Source: Deltaproteobacteria bacterium
GTDB lineage: Bacteria; Desulfobacterota; DSM-4660; Desulfatiglandales; Desulfatiglandaceae
Length of the DNA stretch: 64,000 nucleotides
Reading direction: 5' to 3'
NCBI GenBank assembly: GCA_021737785.1
Contig: JAIPDI010000025.1
Span: 20,385 to 84,384, forward strand
The translations under genes were made by a program, and so were the position numbers. Below are positions 56,052 through 64,000 of this stretch, in pieces. The notes under the pieces were generated by a model. It ran no database searches. It was given only the letters and a program-made list of their open reading frames with translations, and was not told where the DNA came from. The first letter of the stretch is position 1, and each line of letters begins with the position of its first letter.

Positions 56052-56876
56052 TTATGACCTTTTAGGCTCGGGTTTTTTCCCTGTGCAAATCATCAGCGGC
56101 GTGTAGGTGAACCGCCTCGGATCGTGAAAGAAGGCAGTGAAGTCCTCCAGGAACCCGTCATAGCCCCCGGGATAGGCCTCGAAGTTCTTGCGCGCTTTTA
56201 CCGATGCCATCTCGACCTTCTTGATCCAGTTGAAATCGTCGCTGTCTCTGAGGTTGCCGTAGATCAGATGGTGGGGAATCATGTTTACCTCGATGTCCCT
56301 GAAGGCTTGATCGTAGAGATAGGCATAGAGCTTCCTGCCGACGTAAGGGTCGAAATTGTATGATTCCATCATCTTGTTTACAAGTATCTGGAGGGTCCTC
56401 TCCATCTCGGCCTTGATGGGATAGTGGCTCAGGCAATTGTAATCGAGATCCAGCAGGCACAAGATTCCCTCCGGGGCGAGGCTGCCCGCTACCGTGGCGA
56501 TAATGTCCTGGGCCCCTTCCCGGTAGTGCTCCAGCACGAATCGCATCCAGACGAAATCGAACTGCCCGAGTTCGTCCAAGGGCTCCCTCAGGTCCATAAG
56601 GCGGAATTCGATGCCCGGCTCCCCCCCATAGTTGTTCTGCGCAAAGCTGATTCGGTCCTGGGCGAAATCCACGCCAACAATGGTCCCTCCCGGCTGGATC
56701 ATGTCGTGGAGAACCGCGGTGGTCTTTCCGGACCCGCAGCCGGCATCCAGCACCCGTGCGCCGGCGCGGATACCGCAGAGCTGCGCCTGCCTCCTAACGG
56801 CATCGGGATCGGTCTTTATGTCGAGCCGGATCGCCTCGTCCGGATTCTCCATGAGATAGGCAGCTTCTTTCCTCAT
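56052..56876 (-). CDS. SAM-dependent methyltransferase
   Basis: 274 residues with motif I VLDAGCGSGKTTAVL, motif II VDFAQDRISFA and LDLDYN after the fourth strand. The start at 56876 (MRKEAAYLMENPDE) fits the type; a GTG at 56903 is an alternative. Substrate unknown. It is 12 bases before the PP-loop gene. Confidence 0.82.
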   Translation of the reverse strand: MRKEAAYLMENPDEAIRLDIKTDPDAVRRQAQLCGIRAGARVLDAGCGSGKTTAVLHDMIQPGGTIVGVDFAQDRISFAQNNYGGEPGIEFRLMDLREPLDELGQFDFVWMRFVLEHYREGAQDIIATVAGSLAPEGILCLLDLDYNCLSHYPIKAEMERTLQILVNKMMESYNFDPYVGRKLYAYLYDQAFRDIEVNMIPHHLIYGNLRDSDDFNWIKKVEMASVKARKNFEAYPGGYDGFLEDFTAFFHDPRRFTYTPLMICTGKKPEPKRS

Positions 56877-57226
56877 ATCATGTCTCTCTGGGAAGTTTCC
56901 CACCGCACCCTATCACGGAATTCCTAAAAGACAAAAGAAATTCAGACTTCCCCTTATCTGACCCACGTGTTACCTTCCTCATACACCCGTGTATTCTCAG
57001 CTTCCTGATCCGCCGCGAGCCCACTTTGGCCTTCTACTGCGCACTCGGCCATGAGCGCTTCCTCAACCCATGTAGGAATTCGTCGCGCCTCATTCACAAG
57101 ATCCCTTAGCTTTATGGGCTGTGCCGGATGGCCCAACCTGCCCAACCTTGTTCCATCTCGCGCAGCTCGATATTCCGCCAATGATAGACTTTTGAATGGC
57201 AGTAATACCTGGGAGCCTTGGCCTAT
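56877..57226. other. gene-poor stretch
   Basis: About 350 bases. A TTG-started minus-strand frame at 56954-57181 (75 codons; PTWVEEALMAECAVEGQSG) could be a small gene or a remnant; no ribosome binding site is convincing. Confidence 0.35.
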
Positions 57227-59053
57227 TCATCGGATATACTCCCGGGCGTACCTTCTGACGTGATGGCCGTCCAAGACGTGGAACTGGCGGATGTTCTTTA
57301 GTGTTACCGGGGAAAAAGTACCGATGGGAAGATAGATGATCCGTTTTCCCAGACGTGCGGCCATGCTTTGACACCATCCTGAAGGGGGGCTGGCCGCCAC
57401 GTAGACCACATGCCGCTCCAGGCTGTAATCGAGGGCGGCCATGAGGAGCCTTTCCGGCTTGTTCCGGGCAAACTGAAAGAAGGGGTCCCTCCAGATGTCA
57501 TAGACCCTCAGGGGCGGATAGGAAAGCATGAAGCCCCCGTACTGGCACCTGGAGATGCCGGGACCGTCCATGATTTCGCCGGCCGGGGTGCTGTAAAAGG
57601 CCATGTCCGATTCCTGTGTGTGCTCCCCCAGCCATGTGACGCACCACGGAAACTCCTCCCTGCCGTCCGCGTCTGCGTAATCGGGATCAAAGATGACGAC
57701 CACCGAGCCCACCTTCCCCTTAACCGGCCGCTCTTCCCTCACATAGATGGTGCCCCCACTGACCCACTCCCGGATCGTCTCCCGGATATCCAGGCCGTCC
57801 AGCAGGGAGGAGGAAAATGGTTCGATCCGGGTATTCTCCTCGGTCTTGATCTCAAGGGCCTTCTTTCTCAGGCGGTGGCCGTACCCTTCCACGGCCACAT
57901 CCTCGGGCGGGTAGGAGCAGATGGAGATTCCCTTGAAATCCTTGCGCCATTCTCCGGGACGACGCTCCCGCCGCTTCTTCCGGACCGGGACAGGCACCAG
58001 GCGCGTGCGCAGGGTCTTCATCTGGCGGTGGAACCGGATCCGTTTCTGATCCAGGAAGAGATCCTCTCCCTCCAGACGGAGCACCGGCAGCCCGGGTTCT
58101 TCGGTCTGCCAGGGATAATCGCTCCCTTTTTCCCAGACTTCATAGGCGAAATTATCATCCACGGCCCCCCGGGCTGCGACGATGAGCTGATAGAAACTGG
58201 GGACCAGATTCCCTGTGAGGAGTGCATAATTCCTGGCAAACCGGTTCAGAATGCGGATCTGACTGCGGCCAAGGGTTTCCTTGGTGGTCTTCCAATATTT
58301 TTCTTTTGCAGTACGGAGCAAATCCATCTGGATCTTGAGTCTGTCCACTTCCATGGGTCCGGATCTGCCGCGCTCATAGGCCGCTGCGAGATACGGCATC
58401 TCGCCCATGATTTCCCTGCTGGAATCCCCGTGGAGGTGGGCAAGATCTACCCCTTTTCGCACTCTTCGGCCGATGACCTGGGTCTGGGGCTGATTGAGGC
58501 AATGGAGTATCCTGCGGGCATGGGAGAGCCCGCACACCAAAAGAACCCTTTCGCCGGTCTCGGCCAGTTGCTGGAGGTGGTAGGCCATGGTCTTTTCGCG
58601 GAGGAGGTCGTCAGGGGAGGCCGGATCATCTCGTTCGGTCTCCATAACCACCCGGCAGTATGCGGAATGGCCGATCTTTGTGACGGCGTAAGCGTCGGGC
58701 ATGGGGGAAAAATCAGGGAGATAGCCTTCCGTGTCCCGGTCCACAAAATAGACAGGGAGTCCGGCTGAAAGGCCCAATCGGATGGCCTCCACCTGGCCGT
58801 CGGTCGGTTCCAGCGGGAGATAAACAAAGGCGCCGTCCGATTCCTCATAGGTGACGACCGACAGGAGCGGGAGCCGCCGAACGCCGGCAAGAATTTTCTC
58901 CTTCAGTGTGTCGGGATATTCAACGGCCACATGGTGAGGCTTGAAGGCGTCAAAGACCTTTCTCACCTCCAGTGCGAATTCCACCCGGTTGTGGAGGATT
59001 GGAACCATCCGGATCTGATTCCATTGCAGATCATTCCTCCGGGTCGCTGTCAT
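57227..59053 (-). CDS. DUF5682-like (TraB/ChaN-like) protein paired with AAA ATPase
   Basis: 608 residues. The N-terminal third reads like the DUF5682/TraB-ChaN superfamily: [48 protein letters not shown] and [17 protein letters not shown]. The rest, about 230-608, has no motif I can name; it includes a basic segment ([15 protein letters not shown]) and an aromatic C-terminus. The ATG at 59053 has AAGGAG 7 bases upstream and overlaps the ATPase gene by 23 bases. Related proteins are found next to MoxR ATPases and vWA proteins in uncharacterised systems. No vWA gene is near here. Confidence 0.6.
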   Translation of the reverse strand: MTATRRNDLQWNQIRMVPILHNRVEFALEVRKVFDAFKPHHVAVEYPDTLKEKILAGVRRLPLLSVVTYEESDGAFVYLPLEPTDGQVEAIRLGLSAGLPVYFVDRDTEGYLPDFSPMPDAYAVTKIGHSAYCRVVMETERDDPASPDDLLREKTMAYHLQQLAETGERVLLVCGLSHARRILHCLNQPQTQVIGRRVRKGVDLAHLHGDSSREIMGEMPYLAAAYERGRSGPMEVDRLKIQMDLLRTAKEKYWKTTKETLGRSQIRILNRFARNYALLTGNLVPSFYQLIVAARGAVDDNFAYEVWEKGSDYPWQTEEPGLPVLRLEGEDLFLDQKRIRFHRQMKTLRTRLVPVPVRKKRRERRPGEWRKDFKGISICSYPPEDVAVEGYGHRLRKKALEIKTEENTRIEPFSSSLLDGLDIRETIREWVSGGTIYVREERPVKGKVGSVVVIFDPDYADADGREEFPWCVTWLGEHTQESDMAFYSTPAGEIMDGPGISRCQYGGFMLSYPPLRVYDIWRDPFFQFARNKPERLLMAALDYSLERHVVYVAASPPSGWCQSMAARLGKRIIYLPIGTFSPVTLKNIRQFHVLDGHHVRRYAREYIR

Positions 59054-59903
59054 CCATCAACTCCTTGAAATATGCGGATGCGGCATCGTCCAGGATCATG
59101 GATGCCGCTTCTTTCAGGTACAACGCCTGTGTCTCTGGGCCTGACCCGGGCACCCCATGATTTGTACCTGCCAGTCGTTTCAGTGCATAGCGGGCGATGT
59201 TGATCCCGTCCCTGACCGAATAGCGTTCATCGGCCTCGTGGGCCGCCTGGAGAAATTCCACCACATATTCGAGGATCTCTTCATTTGCAAAAGGGAGATT
59301 GCTCTTGAGAATCAGGAGTTCCTCGTCTCTTTCGGGAAAATCAATATGAATCTGCGGCTGGAGTCTCGAGTGGATATACTCAGGGAGTTCGAACGTGCTG
59401 GCGTCATCGTTCATGGTTGTGCAGAGGCGAAATTCGGGATGGGCCTTGATTTTGATCCCGGCCACAATGGATTCCACATACCGCCTGCTGTCAAGGAGAG
59501 GGGCAAGGGAGGCCCAGCTCTTTTCGCTCATCCGGTTGCCCTCGTCAATGATCGCCACCCCCCCCGTGATCATGGCAGAGACCACTGAGCTGGCCGTATA
59601 TTTGATCTTTCCGTTTTCCGATATGACCGGCGTGACGATCAGGTCTTCGGGTCGGGTGTCCATGGTGGCCTGAAACAGATAGACCGGCCGATTCAAGGCC
59701 TTGCCGGCATGATAGGCCAAGGTCGTTTTTCCAACGCCCGGCCTCCCCACCAGCCGTGGGCTGAGGGGCAGATCCTCATTACCGATGACCAGCCAGGCAG
59801 CCTGGACCTGTGTGATGAGCTCCTGCTGGCCCACCCACCGCATCGGCACCTCATCCGGTTCGCTCAGGTGGAGTTCCACATTGTCGATGATTATTTTTTC
59901 CAA
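59031..59903 (-). CDS. MoxR-type AAA+ ATPase
   Basis: 290 residues with Walker [16 protein letters not shown], Walker [14 protein letters not shown], sensor 1 in CTTMNDD, and a helix-2 insert before Walker B as in MoxR proteins. It probably remodels a protein complex. First gene of the pair with the DUF5682-like gene, which it overlaps. Divergent from rlmE, with 93 bases between. Confidence 0.88.
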   Translation of the reverse strand: MEKIIIDNVELHLSEPDEVPMRWVGQQELITQVQAAWLVIGNEDLPLSPRLVGRPGVGKTTLAYHAGKALNRPVYLFQATMDTRPEDLIVTPVISENGKIKYTASSVVSAMITGGVAIIDEGNRMSEKSWASLAPLLDSRRYVESIVAGIKIKAHPEFRLCTTMNDDASTFELPEYIHSRLQPQIHIDFPERDEELLILKSNLPFANEEILEYVVEFLQAAHEADERYSVRDGINIARYALKRLAGTNHGVPGSGPETQALYLKEAASMILDDAASAYFKELMDDSDPEE

Positions 59904-59996
59904 ACGCTTTCAGCCTCCTCGGTTCAAAGATAGCAGCTCTTTACATTATATATATTTTTTTTGCAAAGGGGATACAACTGTGATAAAAATACGAAA

Positions 59997-60587
59997 ATGA
60001 AGCCAAGCAGGTGGGATGACGCCTATGCCCGCCGGGCCAGGGACGAAAAGTGGCTTGCCCGGTCCGTCTATAAGCTACAGGAAATCGACAGCAGATTCAA
60101 GCTGATCAAGAGGGGGAGCCGTATCCTCGATCTGGGGTGCTATCCGGGTTCATGGTGCCAGTACGCCCTCGGCAGAACAGGGCCCGGCGGGGAAGTGGTG
60201 GGGATCGATCTGAAACGGCCGGATCATCTGTCGGCCCGGGAGTTTCGGTTTATCGAGATGGATGTGATGGCCCTGGAGATCGACTGGCTGGTCCGGGAGA
60301 TTTCGCCAAGGGATGTGGTCATGAGCGATCTGGCCCCTTCCACCACGGGAATTCGGGCTACGGATGAGAGTCGGTCTCTTGCCCTGGCAGGAAGGGCGGT
60401 CGAAATTGCCGGTGCGCTCCTTAAAAGCGGGGGGCATTTTGTATGCAAAATTTTCGAGGGAGAGGATCTGAACCGGTTCAAAGAAGAGGTTTCCGGCCGT
60501 TTCAGACAGGCCCGCCTCTTCAGGCCGAAGGCCACCCGCAAGCGGAGCAGGGAGGTCTATCTGGTGGGACAGGACTGGAGGGATTGA
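59997..60587 (+). CDS. rlmE: 23S rRNA 2'-O-methyltransferase RlmE (FtsJ)
   Basis: 196 residues. SAM site LDLGCYPGSWCQYAL and the K-D-K-E catalytic set: Lys in VYKLQEID, Asp in MSDLAPSTTG, Lys in CKIFEGED and Glu in SREVYLVGQDW. It methylates U2552 of 23S rRNA. The start at 59997 has a weak ribosome binding site. Stands alone between the AAA gene and yebC. Confidence 0.95.
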   Translation: MKPSRWDDAYARRARDEKWLARSVYKLQEIDSRFKLIKRGSRILDLGCYPGSWCQYALGRTGPGGEVVGIDLKRPDHLSAREFRFIEMDVMALEIDWLVREISPRDVVMSDLAPSTTGIRATDESRSLALAGRAVEIAGALLKSGGHFVCKIFEGEDLNRFKEEVSGRFRQARLFRPKATRKRSREVYLVGQDWRD

Positions 60588-60721
60588 GAATTTGAGAAAT
60601 TTGGGGATTTAGGGGTTTAGGAATTGAGAATTGGGGGATTCAGGCCCTTGCCTGCAATCCGGCAAAAAAACAAGAAAATTTCTTTGCGTCTTTGCGCGAG
60701 GCATTTTTTCCGGGGGGGGAT

Positions 60722-61468
60722 ATGTCAGGTCATTCAAAATGGAGTTCCATAAAGCACAAGAAGGGGGCCGCCGACGCCAGGAGGGGCAAGATTTTTACCA
60801 AGCTGATCAAGGAGATCACAGTGGCTGCGCGCATGGGCGGTGGAGATCCCGACGGGAATCCCCGGCTTCGGACGGCCATAGCCGCGGCCAAGGCGGAAAA
60901 CATGCCCAAGGAGAACATCGATCGAGGTATAAAAAAAGGGACCGGGGAGCTGGAAGGGGTCACCTATGAGGAGGCCGGTTATGAGGGGTATGGACCGGGC
61001 GGGGTCGCCGTGCTGATCGAATGTCTCACGGATAACAAGAACCGGACCGTGGCGGATATCAAGCACCTGTTCGAACGGCATGGGGGTAACCTGGGCGAGC
61101 CAGGGTGCGTCTCCTATCTGTTCGTGCAGAAGGGGGTGATCTCCTTTGAAAAAGACCAGGTAGATGAGGAAGCGCTTTTTAATCTGGCATTGGAGGCCGG
61201 GGCCGAAGATGTGAATGAAGAAGAGACTGAGTTCGAGGTCATTACCACCCCGTCCAATTTTGAAAAAGTCAAAGCGGCCGTGGATGCGGCCGGTCTCTCC
61301 TACACCTATTCAGAGGTAACCAAGATTCCCAAAACCACCGTCAAGGTGGAGGGCAAAAAAGCACAGCAGATGGTGAGCCTCATGCAGGGCCTTGAAGACC
61401 ATGACGACGTATCCCATGTATACGCCAATTTTGATATCCCCGAAGATGTCATGGAGGCCCTGGGCTGA
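60722..61468 (+). CDS. yebC: YebC/PmpR (TACO1) family protein
   Basis: 248 residues. [19 protein letters not shown] at the start, [18 protein letters not shown], and [17 protein letters not shown] are characteristic. Proteins of this family act as transcription regulators or help ribosomes translate proline-rich stretches. The start at 60722 follows a G-rich site. The TGA overlaps the ruvC start as TGATG. Confidence 0.95.
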   Translation: MSGHSKWSSIKHKKGAADARRGKIFTKLIKEITVAARMGGGDPDGNPRLRTAIAAAKAENMPKENIDRGIKKGTGELEGVTYEEAGYEGYGPGGVAVLIECLTDNKNRTVADIKHLFERHGGNLGEPGCVSYLFVQKGVISFEKDQVDEEALFNLALEAGAEDVNEEETEFEVITTPSNFEKVKAAVDAAGLSYTYSEVTKIPKTTVKVEGKKAQQMVSLMQGLEDHDDVSHVYANFDIPEDVMEALG

Positions 61469-61953
61469 TGCTGGTGCTGGGGGTAGATCCCGGCTCGAGG
61501 ATAACCGGCTACGGCCTGGTGGAAAAAAAAGATCATGACGTGAGATGTGTTCATTCCGGTCTTATCCAGCCCCCCGGCAAGGCCCCGTTCTATCAGAGAA
61601 TCTACACCATATTTGAATCCATGATAGAGATCATGGGCCATTACCAGCCACAGGAGATGGCCATTGAAGACCTCTTCTATGCCAAAAACATCCAGAGTTC
61701 GCTCAAGCTGGGACATGCCAGGGGGGCCGTGCTCATTGCCGCAGTGAAATGCAACATTCCGATTTTTGAATATTCCCCCTTAGAGATCAAGAAGTCGGTC
61801 GTGGGGTACGGCCGGGCCGATAAAGAGCAGGTGAGGTCAATGATTCAGGTGATTTTGCGAATCAGGGAGGCATTGCCCCTGGATACCTCGGATGCCCTGG
61901 CCGCCGCCATCTGCCATATCAATTGGTCGCGGTTCGAAGCGGTGAAACGATGA
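61468..61953 (+). CDS. ruvC: Holliday junction resolvase RuvC
   Basis: 161 residues. The catalytic acids are in LGVDPGSRITGYGLV, the second in AIEDLFYAKN, and the third in DTSDALAAAICH. It cleaves four-way junctions. The gene overlaps ruvA as ATGA and is coupled to yebC. Confidence 0.95.
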   Translation: MLVLGVDPGSRITGYGLVEKKDHDVRCVHSGLIQPPGKAPFYQRIYTIFESMIEIMGHYQPQEMAIEDLFYAKNIQSSLKLGHARGAVLIAAVKCNIPIFEYSPLEIKKSVVGYGRADKEQVRSMIQVILRIREALPLDTSDALAAAICHINWSRFEAVKR

Positions 61954-62552
61954 TCGCTCATTTAAACGGGGTCCTGCTCGCCAAAACACCGCAGTCGATC
62001 ATCATCGATGTCGGGGGTGTGGGATACCAGGCCGTGGTCCCGCTGTCCACCTTTTACGCCCTCCCTGAGACGGAGGAAAGGGTCGGCCTCCTCATCTATA
62101 CTCATGTGAGGGATGATGCCCTGACGCTGTTCGGCTTCCATACCAGGCTTGAGAAGGACCTGTTCCTGATGCTCATCTCGGTATCGGGCATCGGACCGAA
62201 ACTGGCCATCAATGTGCTGTCGGGCATCGGCCCCCAGGACCTGTTGGGTGCCATTGCCAAGGGAGATGCCCTGCGGCTTCAAGCGATTCCGGGGGTGGGG
62301 AAGAAGACCGCGGAACGAATGGCCCTGGAGTTGAAAGATCGTGCATCCAAGGCCCTCGGAGACGGGGACATGCCCCGGGTCGCGGCGCCCCAGGGGGAGG
62401 AACGGCGCATCATGGATGACGCCCTTTCCGCCCTGGTTAACCTGGGCTATTCCACCAAATCGGCCAGAATGGCCGTGGACAAGGCCCAGGCCCGGATCGG
62501 CGAGTTGACCCTGGAGGGACTGATTCGGGAGGCCTTGAGAACGCTGTCGTGA
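61950..62552 (+). CDS. ruvA: Holliday junction DNA helicase subunit RuvA
   Basis: 200 residues. [15 protein letters not shown]-terminal OB fold, two HhH motifs ([15 protein letters not shown] and [16 protein letters not shown]), and a C-terminal domain ([16 protein letters not shown]) that contacts RuvB. The longer reading frame starting at 61923 lies inside ruvC and is not needed. Confidence 0.95.
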   Translation: MIAHLNGVLLAKTPQSIIIDVGGVGYQAVVPLSTFYALPETEERVGLLIYTHVRDDALTLFGFHTRLEKDLFLMLISVSGIGPKLAINVLSGIGPQDLLGAIAKGDALRLQAIPGVGKKTAERMALELKDRASKALGDGDMPRVAAPQGEERRIMDDALSALVNLGYSTKSARMAVDKAQARIGELTLEGLIREALRTLS

Positions 62553-62562
62553 CGGTGAGACA

Positions 62563-63594
62563 ATGGAAGAACGAATCATAGACCCTGAACCGTTTTCAGA
62601 GGAACTTCCGGCAGAGATCAGTCTCCGGCCCCGAACCCTTGACGAATATATCGGTCAGGAGGAGATGAAGCGGAATCTCAGGGTCTTTATCGAGGCCGCC
62701 AGAGGACGTGCCGAGGCCCTGGACCATGTGCTGTTCCATGGGAGCCCCGGTCTTGGCAAGACTTCCCTTGCCCATATCATCGCCAACGAACTGGATGTGA
62801 ACATCAAGAGCACCTCCGGACCGGTTATCGAGAAATCGGGAGACCTGGCCGCCATCCTGACCAGCCTTCAACCGAGGGATGTGCTGTTTATCGATGAGAT
62901 CCACCGCCTCAACCATGTGGTGGAAGAGGTCCTCTATCCGGCCATGGAGGACTATGAGCTGGATATTATTATCGGCCAGGGCCCTTCGGCAAGGACCATG
63001 AAGATTCCCTTGCCTCAGTTTACCCTGGTGGGAGCCACCACGCGGACCGGCCTCCTGACCCCGCCGTTGAGAGACCGGTTCGGGGTGATCCTCCGGGTGG
63101 AGTTCTACGGTCCAGAGGAGCTGCGTCAGATCGTCATCCGCTCGGCCGCGCTCCTCAAGATACCGATTCGGGAGGCGGGGGCGCTTGAGATCGCCAAAAG
63201 GGCCCGGGGGACACCCAGGGTGGCCAACCGGCTCCTTCGACGGGTACGGGATTTTGCAGAGGTGGAGGCGGACGGGGTGATTACCCGGGAAGTGGCAGAC
63301 CAAGCCCTGGATATGCTGGAGGTTGATGATCAGGGCCTTGACAAGATGGACCGCCACATCATGCACACCATTATCGAGAAATTCGACGGCGGACCCATCG
63401 GCCTGAACAGTCTTTCAGCGGCTGTGAGCGAGGAAAAGGACACGCTGGAAGACGTGTATGAGCCGTTTTTGATTCAGCGCGGCTATATCAAACGAACGGC
63501 CCAGGGCCGTGTGGCTACCCGGAGGGCCTATCTCCATCTCGGGCTGGAAAAAAAGGGCCTGGGCGGCGGGGCACAGAAAAAACTCTTCAGTTAA
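62563..63594 (+). CDS. ruvB: Holliday junction branch migration ATPase RuvB
   Basis: 343 residues. [18 protein letters not shown], Walker [15 protein letters not shown], Walker [11 protein letters not shown], sensor 1 [18 protein letters not shown] and the C-terminal winged helix with [17 protein letters not shown]. Drives branch migration with RuvA. 10 bases after ruvA. Confidence 0.96.
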   Translation: MEERIIDPEPFSEELPAEISLRPRTLDEYIGQEEMKRNLRVFIEAARGRAEALDHVLFHGSPGLGKTSLAHIIANELDVNIKSTSGPVIEKSGDLAAILTSLQPRDVLFIDEIHRLNHVVEEVLYPAMEDYELDIIIGQGPSARTMKIPLPQFTLVGATTRTGLLTPPLRDRFGVILRVEFYGPEELRQIVIRSAALLKIPIREAGALEIAKRARGTPRVANRLLRRVRDFAEVEADGVITREVADQALDMLEVDDQGLDKMDRHIMHTIIEKFDGGPIGLNSLSAAVSEEKDTLEDVYEPFLIQRGYIKRTAQGRVATRRAYLHLGLEKKGLGGGAQKKLFS

Positions 63595-64000
63595 AAAGCC
63601 GGTTTTGTCGTCGTAATAGGGCCGCCGTCTTTTGCTCTCGACATGAACCCGTTGCCGCTTTAACATGACTGCCCACGGCCGGGGATGGGCCGCCAAGATC
63701 CCGTGATCTAATCTCAAAATCCGGCAGCGTGCCGCCCTCAGCCCAGGCGGGTGCGTGCTGATGCCTCCTGACGGAAGACCTCCAGGAAGACCAAACCGTT
63801 GGGGATGTCCAGGTGGTCAACCCGTTTCATCGCTCCCCAGAAAATGTAATAGTGAAACCTTAAAACCTTACAGCGTTATATATTGAAAAAGCAATGGGTT
63901 AGCTTCCCAAATGTTAGTATAGAAAAAAAATTCTTAATAGCTATGCAAAAGAAAAACCTCCTGTTAAGGTAAAACAATTTTTCCCAAAAATGTTAACTTA
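63595..64000. other. downstream region of ruvB, no full gene seen
   Basis: About 400 bases, AT-rich at the end. A small minus-strand frame at 63738-63830 would encode a 30-residue peptide (MKRVDHLDIPNGLVFLEV start) with a fair GGGGAG site, but I cannot name it. Otherwise nothing. Confidence 0.4.

Noticed and set aside
57410..58768. 452-codon frame on the plus strand
   Set aside because: Antisense to the DUF5682-like gene, no recognisable domain; codon-bias shadow.
1..64000. CRISPR arrays, insertion sequences, tRNA or rRNA genes
   Set aside because: None seen: no regular direct repeats with spacers, no transposase, no cloverleaf-type sequences recognised by eye. A tRNA scan would be needed to be certain.

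Overview
The window looks like chromosomal DNA of a strictly anaerobic, probably sulfate-reducing deltaproteobacterium (Desulfobacterota) that degrades aromatic compounds. Three things point there: the benzoyl-CoA pathway genes dch-had-oah, the large Hdr/Mvh-type iron-sulfur flavoproteins including a probable selenocysteine HdrA fused to MvhD, and many long hybrid sensor kinases. The lineage is inferred from gene content; no rRNA or tRNA gene was seen.

Layout. 1-1.6 kb: end of a GNAT acetyltransferase and an AbiEii-like nucleotidyltransferase with a small partner. 1.9-7.7 kb: signalling genes on the minus strand, namely a truncated pseudokinase, an HPt protein, a hybrid kinase with an MshEN (c-di-GMP-type) domain fused to a 7TMR-DISM receptor, and a PAS kinase with a cysteine cluster. 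7.8-13.5 kb: a metallo-beta-lactamase gene with an in-frame UGA, two perfect parS sites 60 bp apart in front of parA-parB, plsY, and a DUF3842-CooT-UlaG-like trio. 13.3-22.1 kb is the acyl-CoA block: biotin carrier, Na+-pumping decarboxylase beta subunit, two-subunit methylmalonyl-CoA mutase, and the convergent operon SDR-had-oah-dch. The oadB/mutase intergenic region and the SDR operon promoter carry a matching TGTA-N13-TACA palindrome placed on strong promoters, suggesting one repressor for both.

22.3-37.1 kb is mostly housekeeping and small genes (thrC, nth, lipoprotein, cupin, CvfB-like, csp, HU, YaiI, YwbE, AmpG). It also holds a kinase-lipoprotein-sigma54 regulator operon in the same order as E. 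coli glrK-qseG-glrR. 37.3-47.8 kb is a single minus-strand operon, korDABC followed by a 1153-residue GltD/HdrA-like protein, an MvhD-HdrC-HdrB fusion, and the Sec-HdrA-MvhD fusion. It plausibly passes electrons from 2-oxoacid oxidation through flavin-based bifurcation or confurcation.

48.4-55.1 kb is a c-di-GMP module (tandem PilZ protein, hybrid kinase, HD-GYP response regulator). 55.2-59.9 kb holds a PP-loop/methyltransferase pair and a MoxR-type AAA ATPase with a DUF5682-like partner. 60-63.6 kb is rlmE and the conserved yebC-ruvC-ruvA-ruvB run.

The best-supported unusual features are the Sec-HdrA with a GGUC-loop SECIS candidate, the Kor-Hdr-GltD operon, the paired operators of the acyl-CoA genes, the MshEN-DISM kinase fusion and the AAA/DUF5682-like pair.
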